Shown here in pieces: positions 5,940 through 6,871 of a stretch of 6,871 nucleotides of DNA. Location: contig PBPU01000057.1 in the NCBI GenBank assembly GCA_002724825.1, positions 4,756-11,626 of the forward strand, written 5' to 3'. The notes under the pieces are model-generated. The model searched no databases. It saw only the letters and a list, made by a program, of their open reading frames with translations, and was not told the DNA's origin. A program made the position numbers and the translations under genes. Source of the DNA: Acidimicrobiaceae bacterium (GTDB lineage Bacteria > Actinomycetota > Acidimicrobiia > Acidimicrobiales > UBA8592). Within the stretch, counting starts at the first letter, position 1. The number at the start of each line of letters is the position of its first letter.

Positions 5940-6871
5940 ATGATCCCAAAAATAATCAGTGCAGATGACCACGTCATAGAACCTGCCAATGTATGGCAAG
6001 ACCGAGTCCCTTCAAAGCACAAAGAAAAAGCTCCAAAGATAGTTATTGCCCCTCAAGGCGAAATGACCTTGAACGACGGTGTGTGGGTTGAAACTCCCGG
6101 AACCGGAGAACGAATGGCTGCATGGTGGCATTTTGAAAATAAGCGCTACCAAATCAAGCAAATGGTCGCATGTCCTGGTGTGCCACCTGAGGAAGTCACG
6201 ATGGAAGGGGTAACTTATGATGACATAGCTGATGGCTGCTATGACCCTAAGGCAAGACTTGCTGACATGGACCTCAATCATGTTGAAGCATCACTTTGCT
6301 TCCCTAACTACCCACGGTTCTGCGGCCAGCTATTTTCCGAGGCTGATGATCTCGAACTAGGTTTATTATGCGTCCAGGCCTACAACGACTGGATGATTGA
6401 TGAGTGGTGTGGGGATAGTGAAGGCCGCTTAATTCCCCTGTGCATCGTTCCCCTTTGGGATGCGTCATTGGCTGCAGAGGAAATCTATCGTGTAGCTGAA
6501 AGAGGTTGCCGAGCTGTTGCTTGGTCAGAGCTTCCTTCCTGGCTCGGTCAACCCGGAATCCATGGGGATCACTGGGATCCTTTCTTTCAGGCTTGCGAAG
6601 ATACCGGAACCGTCATATGCATGCACATTGGGTCAGGTACTCGAACAGTTCAAACATCACCAGAAGCCCCGACCGTTGTAACCGCAAATCTTATCGTCTG
6701 TAATAGCGCAGCATCGATGATTGATTGGATCTTCTCAGGAAAATTCGAGCAATTCCCCAACCTCAAGCTCCTTTATGCTGAAAGCCAGATCGGATGGATT
6801 CCGTATTTCATTGAACGTGCAGATGATACATGGCAGACGCACCAATGGGCACAAGGAGAGAATAGAATTCC
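5940..6871 (+). CDS. Amidohydrolase family protein (Amidohydro_2), 5' part
   Basis: The window holds 310 complete codons plus two bases with no stop; the gene continues past the end. It belongs to the TIM-barrel Amidohydro_2 family, which includes metal-dependent hydrolases and ACMSD/resorcylate-type decarboxylases. The N-terminal SADDHVIEP (7-15) is the family's D-x-H metal-binding start (Asp9, His11). DPKARLADMD (102-111) is the conserved segment before the next barrel strand. His229 in CMHIGSG is a further likely metal ligand. AESQIGWIPYFIERAD (280-295) is the usual late barrel motif. ATG 5940 is the first ATG, GTG or TTG after an in-frame TGA at 5880, and the SxDxHxxEP motif falls at the expected distance. 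The ribosome binding site is poor. It follows the copper lipoprotein gene by 66 bases, with no terminator seen between them. Homologues are many in mycobacteria and other Actinobacteria, and their substrates are mostly unknown. Confidence 0.9.
   Translation, partial: MIPKIISADDHVIEPANVWQDRVPSKHKEKAPKIVIAPQGEMTLNDGVWVETPGTGERMAAWWHFENKRYQIKQMVACPGVPPEEVTMEGVTYDDIADGCYDPKARLADMDLNHVEASLCFPNYPRFCGQLFSEADDLELGLLCVQAYNDWMIDEWCGDSEGRLIPLCIVPLWDASLAAEEIYRVAERGCRAVAWSELPSWLGQPGIHGDHWDPFFQACEDTGTVICMHIGSGTRTVQTSPEAPTVVTANLIVCNSAASMIDWIFSGKFEQFPNLKLLYAESQIGWIPYFIERADDTWQTHQWAQGENRI

Noticed and set aside
6012..6281. Open frame on the minus strand within the amidohydrolase
   Set aside because: The plus strand here encodes conserved amidohydrolase sequence; the reverse product resembles no family I recognise.
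6506..6703. Plus-strand open frame in another phase inside the amidohydrolase
   Set aside because: It overlaps conserved residues of the main frame, including the CMHIGSG motif, and its Arg/Ser-rich product looks like a frame shadow.
1..6871. CRISPR array, tRNA or rRNA genes, transposase, defence or phage genes
   Set aside because: Coding sequence fills nearly the whole window with metabolic genes, and the gaps (66 bases at most) contain no repeats or RNA-like structures I could recognise.

Overview
The window is a compact, single-strand (+) stretch of bacterial chromosome. It begins inside the distal half of an arginine biosynthesis operon and ends inside an amidohydrolase gene. The order argF-argR-argG-argH, with the repressor gene placed between the ornithine carbamoyltransferase and argininosuccinate synthase genes, is the arrangement typical of Actinobacteria (argCJBDFRGH). 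Base composition looks moderate by eye rather than strongly GC-rich. Together with the amidohydrolase type and the lipoprotein cytochrome/copper protein, this suggests an environmental, possibly marine, member of the Acidimicrobiia. That placement is inference, not proof.

Region 1 (1-3286) holds the end of argF, then argR, argG and argH. The genes are separated by 22 bases at most or overlap, so they are almost certainly one transcript. ArgF makes citrulline, ArgG joins it to aspartate, and ArgH splits argininosuccinate into arginine and fumarate. ArgR is the arginine-sensing regulator expected to control the set; its operator would lie upstream of the operon, outside the window.

Region 2 (3283-4302) holds a hotdog-fold acyl-CoA thioesterase that overlaps argH by four bases, then a NUDIX hydrolase 24 bases later. 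Both look like passengers on the arginine transcript. Neither has an obvious role in arginine synthesis.

Region 3 (4362-5873) encodes the most unusual protein here: a predicted lipoprotein with an N-terminal c-type haem motif fused to a two-domain copper monooxygenase-like module related to peptidylglycine/dopamine monooxygenases. Residues for both copper sites can be placed.

Region 4 (5940-6871) is the first 310 codons of an Amidohydro_2 family metal-dependent hydrolase or decarboxylase, cut by the window edge.

I saw no RNA genes, mobile elements, CRISPR arrays, long repeats or convincing terminators. The window is mostly ordinary housekeeping sequence. The cytochrome-copper lipoprotein is the best candidate for an undescribed function, but it is a lone enzyme and not evidence of a new multi-gene system.
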